A stretch of DNA of 64,000 nt from Parabacteroides sp. PM6-13 (GTDB lineage: Bacteria; Bacteroidota; Bacteroidia; Bacteroidales; Tannerellaceae). The stretch covers positions 62,001-126,000 of the forward strand of contig NZ_JARXWF010000005.1 in assembly GCF_029892605.1 (NCBI RefSeq), given 5' to 3'. Shown here in pieces: positions 60,293-64,000 of this stretch. A program made the position numbers and the translations under genes. Position 1 is the stretch's first letter, and each line of letters begins with the position of its first letter. Below the pieces are notes generated by a model, which saw nothing but the letters and a program-made list of their open reading frames with translations, was not told the DNA's origin and made no database searches.

Positions 60293-61018
60293 TTAAAACA
60301 GGTTTAATTGATAACAAATACCCCCCGAGAATTGTTTTCCTTGTTGAAAAGAAATTTGCAATAAAAAATGTTTCCATAGCAAATAATCGAAGCCCACGTT
60401 TACTTCATGGCCGGTATATTCCGCGATAACACGCAGGTTGGGAGCAAAAGCAGGACGAAAAGTAAGACCGCCCGTGAATCCTTCCCATTTAGCATTATAA
60501 TCCCGTCGGAATGTTCGCCAGGCAACATGAGCCGCCAGTTCATTTCTTCCCAAATACACCCGCTTGCTGGCTGCCACATAAAAGTTGGAGAAATAGAGGC
60601 TTCCCTTTTTCGTGCCGTAGGTACCGATGGGGTCATTCGTACCCAGGGCAATCGCCGGCCACCATTTTCCCTCTTTCAACGGACGTAGCTTCAAAGAGAA
60701 ATAGCGATCCTGGTGGGTATATCCTATCTTTTCTTCATAGCCCGGCGCCGACTCCCCTTTCAAAAGGGTACAGGTGTAGGCCAATTCTATCCAAGAAAAA
60801 GGCGTGATATTCAAGTAATAAGATCCGGTGGGATAGTCCATCGGTGCCGGCGAAAAGGCTTCGTGCAAGAAATGAGCACCTATCCGGGCCGTTCCCGCGT
60901 CATTCATTTCGGCCGACGGTGTGTGGATCAGTCCCGTCATACCGGTATACTGTTGTGCCTTCAACCCCTGCAAGCCACAGAGGAAAAGCAATAGTATGCA
61001 TCCTATCATACGTTTCAT
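60293..61018 (-). CDS. YjbH-like outer-membrane protein, N-terminal half type
   Basis: A 241-residue protein with signal peptide MKRMIGCILLLFLCGLQGLKA. The segment TGLIHTPSAEMNDAGTARIGAHF closely follows the family pattern of YjbH/GfcD exopolysaccharide-related barrels, and the rest is an amphipathic beta-strand pattern ending in CYQLNLF. The ATG at 61018 overlaps the stop of the preceding gene by 4 bases. In other bacteria YjbH is one protein of about 700 residues; here its features are spread over two neighbouring genes. Confidence 0.75.
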   Translation of the reverse strand: MKRMIGCILLLFLCGLQGLKAQQYTGMTGLIHTPSAEMNDAGTARIGAHFLHEAFSPAPMDYPTGSYYLNITPFSWIELAYTCTLLKGESAPGYEEKIGYTHQDRYFSLKLRPLKEGKWWPAIALGTNDPIGTYGTKKGSLYFSNFYVAASKRVYLGRNELAAHVAWRTFRRDYNAKWEGFTGGLTFRPAFAPNLRVIAEYTGHEVNVGFDYLLWKHFLLQISFQQGKQFSGGICYQLNLF

Positions 61019-61902
61019 GGCATACCTCCTTCCTTGAAATCCGGTTCCATTCGGTTGCTTCCCCATGACAGCTTTTCGCGGTTGAAATAGCCTTCCCGTT
61101 CGTTTTCTTCCGGGTCGGTGTTGTAGGTTCGGATCATGTAGGGATCCGCCTGGAAGTTGTTTGTCAAACGAAAGTGAGAGGCCGGACGGAAATTGACCTT
61201 CTTGGTTTTCCGTGTGTAGGGAGGAATCATCATAATGATTTTGAAACCACCGTTTTCTTTTCCTTTATCGCTGTATTGCGCATAGAGCCCCACCGTGCAA
61301 TGCTTGAAATGACGCATACATTCGCCCGTCACGCCCCAATCTTCATAGATATACCTGCCCCCGCGCAAGCGAAACTCGGTGTTGTATTTTTCCAGATAAA
61401 CCTTTGTTCCCAACCAACCGGTAACTCGTTTCATCTGACTACTCTCCCAGCCAACCGCCATGGAACAAAAACCGGTTAACCCCAATTGGGCATCCAATGC
61501 AAGCCAAGAGGTAACGGGAAACATCCACTTCACATCCAACCCATAGCGCTCGTTACTAAACAGTCCTCCGCTAAACTTCAGATACTGATTATATCCGCTA
61601 ATTTCTTTGGAGAGGACAGCCATATTCAGACGCACTCTTTTATAGTGATCGCCATACTGGTTATAGATAGGTATGTAGCCTTGGAGAGCAACCGTCCAGT
61701 CGTCTTTCAAATACCATTTAATACCCGGAGTCAGATTAATCAATAGGTCATAGATCCGATTATTGTGATGTATGTTGCGGTAATTCAACTCTACACCGGA
61801 AAACAGATCCAAACGGGTCGATGGCAAAGATTGCCCCCGCGCACCCAACAGGCTGGCGAGTCCTATCCCTATAAATAAGATAAGTCTTTTATTGATTCTC
61901 AC
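61015..61902 (-). CDS. Outer-membrane beta-barrel protein, YjbH-like partner
   Basis: A 295-residue protein with signal peptide MRINKRLILFIGIGLASLLGARG and an alternating aromatic beta-strand pattern. The C-terminal part RPASHFRLTNNFQADPYM is rich in aromatic residues, as expected for a beta barrel. It is the first gene of the unit, directly upstream of the YjbH-like gene, with 4-base overlap. Both proteins probably form outer-membrane structures linked to exopolysaccharide or envelope assembly. The assignment rests on the partner and strand pattern, not on a motif of its own. Confidence 0.6.
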   Translation of the reverse strand: MRINKRLILFIGIGLASLLGARGQSLPSTRLDLFSGVELNYRNIHHNNRIYDLLINLTPGIKWYLKDDWTVALQGYIPIYNQYGDHYKRVRLNMAVLSKEISGYNQYLKFSGGLFSNERYGLDVKWMFPVTSWLALDAQLGLTGFCSMAVGWESSQMKRVTGWLGTKVYLEKYNTEFRLRGGRYIYEDWGVTGECMRHFKHCTVGLYAQYSDKGKENGGFKIIMMIPPYTRKTKKVNFRPASHFRLTNNFQADPYMIRTYNTDPEENEREGYFNREKLSWGSNRMEPDFKEGGMP

Positions 61903-61990
61903 AGTTACTCTTCTTCTATTATATCTCGGAAATTTTTACTTTTTCTTCTGACGCTGAACAAATTAAACCAAATCAACACGTATAACGGTG

Positions 61991-61998
61991 CGAAAGTA
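61991..61998 (-). promoter_or_regulatory. Candidate -7 box of the YjbH-like operon
   Basis: TACTTTCG on the minus strand, one mismatch from TAnnTTTG, 89 bases before the ATG at 61902. Weak. Confidence 0.35.
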
Positions 61999-62140
61999 GG
62001 TAAAATTTAGTATCTACACAATCAAAAAAAAGATTATTATCAGATAAAATAAAAAAACGATAAATTGCTACTGGGATTTAATCAAAAAAAAGAATATCGA
62101 TTATATAAAAAGAGGATGATAATAAGCTGTGTTTAATACA

Positions 62141-64000
62141 TCAAATAAACAGATTCACATTCGCTTGGTCGGCTCGTTCCATATAGGAGGCTACTCCACC
62201 GATGGTGACACCGTCGATCAGTTCTTCCTTTTTCACGCCCATGACATCCATCGACATCTGGCAAGCAATCATTTCAACGCCCTGATCAATGGCCTGTTGG
62301 CGCAACGACTCCAACGAATCGATACCTTTTTGTTTCATGATATGACGCATCATGCGACTGCCAATGCCCAACATATTCATCTTCGACAATTTAAGCTTCA
62401 ACGAACTGGAAGGCAGCATCATGCCAAACATCTTGCCGAAGAGATCCTTTTTCACCTTTTCTTTTTTGACTTTCTTAATCACATTAAGCCCCCAGAAGGT
62501 AAAAAACAGGGTTACCTTGCCACCCGTTGCCGCTGCGCCATTGGCAAGCACAAAGGTTGCCAGGGCTTTATCCAGATCATCACTGAACATAATCAGCGTT
62601 TTATCTTTGGCATCACACGTAGAAGCGACCCGGCACTCTTTCGCCCCTCCCTTTTCTATCACCACCGTATATTTCCCACGCGTTTCCCGGTTCGACAGCA
62701 GGATATTTCCGGTCGAGTTACACCAGGCCTGAGCATCGCGGGCAAACCCGGCATCGGTAGCGGTCATTTCGAGCCGGTCGCCTATTTGCATGGCATCGAT
62801 CGATTGCTTTAATTTCAAAACCGGCCCCGGACACTGCAATCCGCAGGCATCTATTTGTATCGTCTTTATCTCTTTCTTCACCGTTTGTTGATCTATATTC
62901 GTTTCATCGGCATCGCTTATTATCAGGGGTGAGGCGTCGCCAACCGGAGCAACGGCTGCCGAATAGGTTTTGTAGCCGCCTGAGAGGTTTTTCACCCGCG
63001 TATATCCGTTTGCCCTCAGTATCTTGGTAGCCAGATAACCCCGCAGCCCGACAGCGCAATAGAGATAAATATCTTTATCGGTCGGCAGCTCCGTCAGTCG
63101 CTCGCGCAACTCATCGAGGGGGATATTTACAGCTCCGGGAATCATGCCCATCGCATATTCATCAGCGGTGCGCACATCGAGTATTGTTATCGCCTGCGGA
63201 TCGGCATCACGCATCTCACGCCAGGTAATCGCCGACATGGTCGCGTTGAGGATATTGCCTGCCACATAACCCGCGATCGCGATCGGGTCTTTGGCCGACG
63301 AGAATGGTGGCGCGTAGGCATGCTCCACCTCCATCAAATCATACACCGTTCCGCCCTTTTTTATCAACAGCGCTATCTGGTCGATACGCTTATCAACCCC
63401 GTCGTAGCCCACGCCCTGCGCACCGTAGAGCTTTCCGGTTTGCGGATCGAACGTCACCTTAAGACTCAACGGCAAGGCATCGGGGTAATAACCGGCATGC
63501 GATCCGGAATGGGTCCACGAACTACGATAAGGCATATCGAACTGCTTCAGGCGTTTGGCTGCAAGCCCCGTGGATGCCACCGTCATATCAAACACCTTGG
63601 CAATCGAAGTACCTATGGATCCTTCATAGGGGGTGTTATGGCCCAACACCATATTGTCGGCCACGATGCGTCCCTGGCGATTGGCCGGGTTAGCCAGGTA
63701 ATTGAGCCAGGGCTTGCCTGTCAACGGATGGGGAAATTCAATCGCATCGCCCACGGCATAAATATCAGTCACCGACGTTTGCAGATACTCATCGACCCAA
63801 ATCCCTCCGGCTTCACCAATCGTCAAACCGGCGGCTTTCGCCAACGCAATGGCAGGGCGCACACCGATCGAAAGAATCACCATATCGGCTTCCAGCACCT
63901 GACCGCTTTTGAAATGCACATCGATCTGCTTCCCCCGCTTCGTGAATTTTTCGACGCTCTGTTCCAGATATAGCCGCACCCCTTTTTGCAGAAGATGCTG
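62141..64000 (-). CDS. CoA-disulfide-reductase-like multidomain sulfur-transfer protein (5' end outside window)
   Basis: The frame is open to the right edge, so the N-terminal FAD-binding part is missing. The visible 619 residues contain, in order: the rest of the pyridine-nucleotide-disulfide reductase (VGDAIEFPHPLTGKP, dimerisation domain to about 290); a rhodanese domain with the Cys of LYCAVGLRGY; a TusA-like domain (DACGLQCPGPVLKLK, with the CPxP sulfur-carrier motif); and a DsrE/F-like C-terminal domain (LIMFSDDLDKALATFVLANG). Four sulfur-related domains in one chain suggest handling of persulfide or polysulfide. It ends at 62141 with TGA. Confidence 0.9.
   Translation of the reverse strand, partial: QHLLQKGVRLYLEQSVEKFTKRGKQIDVHFKSGQVLEADMVILSIGVRPAIALAKAAGLTIGEAGGIWVDEYLQTSVTDIYAVGDAIEFPHPLTGKPWLNYLANPANRQGRIVADNMVLGHNTPYEGSIGTSIAKVFDMTVASTGLAAKRLKQFDMPYRSSWTHSGSHAGYYPDALPLSLKVTFDPQTGKLYGAQGVGYDGVDKRIDQIALLIKKGGTVYDLMEVEHAYAPPFSSAKDPIAIAGYVAGNILNATMSAITWREMRDADPQAITILDVRTADEYAMGMIPGAVNIPLDELRERLTELPTDKDIYLYCAVGLRGYLATKILRANGYTRVKNLSGGYKTYSAAVAPVGDASPLIISDADETNIDQQTVKKEIKTIQIDACGLQCPGPVLKLKQSIDAMQIGDRLEMTATDAGFARDAQAWCNSTGNILLSNRETRGKYTVVIEKGGAKECRVASTCDAKDKTLIMFSDDLDKALATFVLANGAAATGGKVTLFFTFWGLNVIKKVKKEKVKKDLFGKMFGMMLPSSSLKLKLSKMNMLGIGSRMMRHIMKQKGIDSLESLRQQAIDQGVEMIACQMSMDVMGVKKEELIDGVTIGGVASYMERADQANVNLFI

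Overview
The window looks like a chromosomal segment of a Bacteroidales bacterium, most like Parabacteroides. That genus call is an inference from gene families. What the sequence shows: many genes are preceded by the Bacteroidetes-type -7 box TAnnTTTG, there is a V-type ATPase operon with the DUF2764 subunit, menaquinone genes, outer-membrane and lipoprotein genes typical of the group, and weak or absent Shine-Dalgarno sites. Most of the window is core chromosome. Two stretches are accessory: an Rhs cassette array at 13.9-19.7 kb and a type I restriction-modification island at 50.5-58.9 kb.

Layout. 1-1285: dnaJ (partial) and grpE. 1286-1714: non-coding, with a 127-bp dispersed repeat. 1715-2584: LpxL/HtrB-like acyltransferase. 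2717-13376: a long leftward operon for menaquinone, in order HAD::DHNA-CoA thioesterase, menF, menD, menB, a menC::menE fusion, then two exported DUF3857 proteins. 13455-13886: small conserved hypothetical. 13862-19336: four Rhs core/tip cassettes. Three carry different metallopeptidase-like tips, each tip gene is followed by an exported immunity-like gene, and the array is bounded by ~97-bp direct repeats and palindromic elements. 19954-42101: housekeeping genes (metallophosphoesterase, ABC-F, NagB::LmbE-like, prolyl oligopeptidase, MscS channel, M48 lipoprotein, membrane MutS-like, outer-membrane phospholipase, dCMP deaminase, S41 protease, 5-FCL, SMP-30, M3 peptidase, MurB, MBL-fold, PAP2, CrcB). 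42235-49888: V-type ATPase operon E-DUF2764-A-B-D-I-K. 50021-50524: acetyltransferase. 50531-58840: tyrosine recombinase, invertible hsdS locus, DUF1016 nuclease, hsdM, hsdR and a remnant of an XRE regulator. 59097-61902: lipoprotein plus two YjbH-like outer-membrane proteins. 62141-64000: multidomain CoA-disulfide-reductase-like sulfur-transfer protein (partial).

The most unusual content is non-genic or modular. (1) The Rhs array has direct repeats of about 400 bp separating swapped toxin/immunity pairs. (2) The hsdS pair has an exact 24-bp inverted repeat placed so that inversion would swap the second DNA-recognition domain in frame, next to a tyrosine recombinase. (3) A 210-214 bp palindromic element occurs twice, one copy with 36-bp perfect arms, and a solo hairpin derivative occurs once. 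(4) Intergenic tracts of exactly 7-bp period, with a different heptamer at each locus, are often arranged as inverted pairs and in two places encode the end of a protein. (5) A 127-bp repeat occurs upstream of grpE and of the dCMP deaminase gene. (6) Two menaquinone enzymes are gene fusions. No rRNA, tRNA, CRISPR array or transposase gene was recognised.
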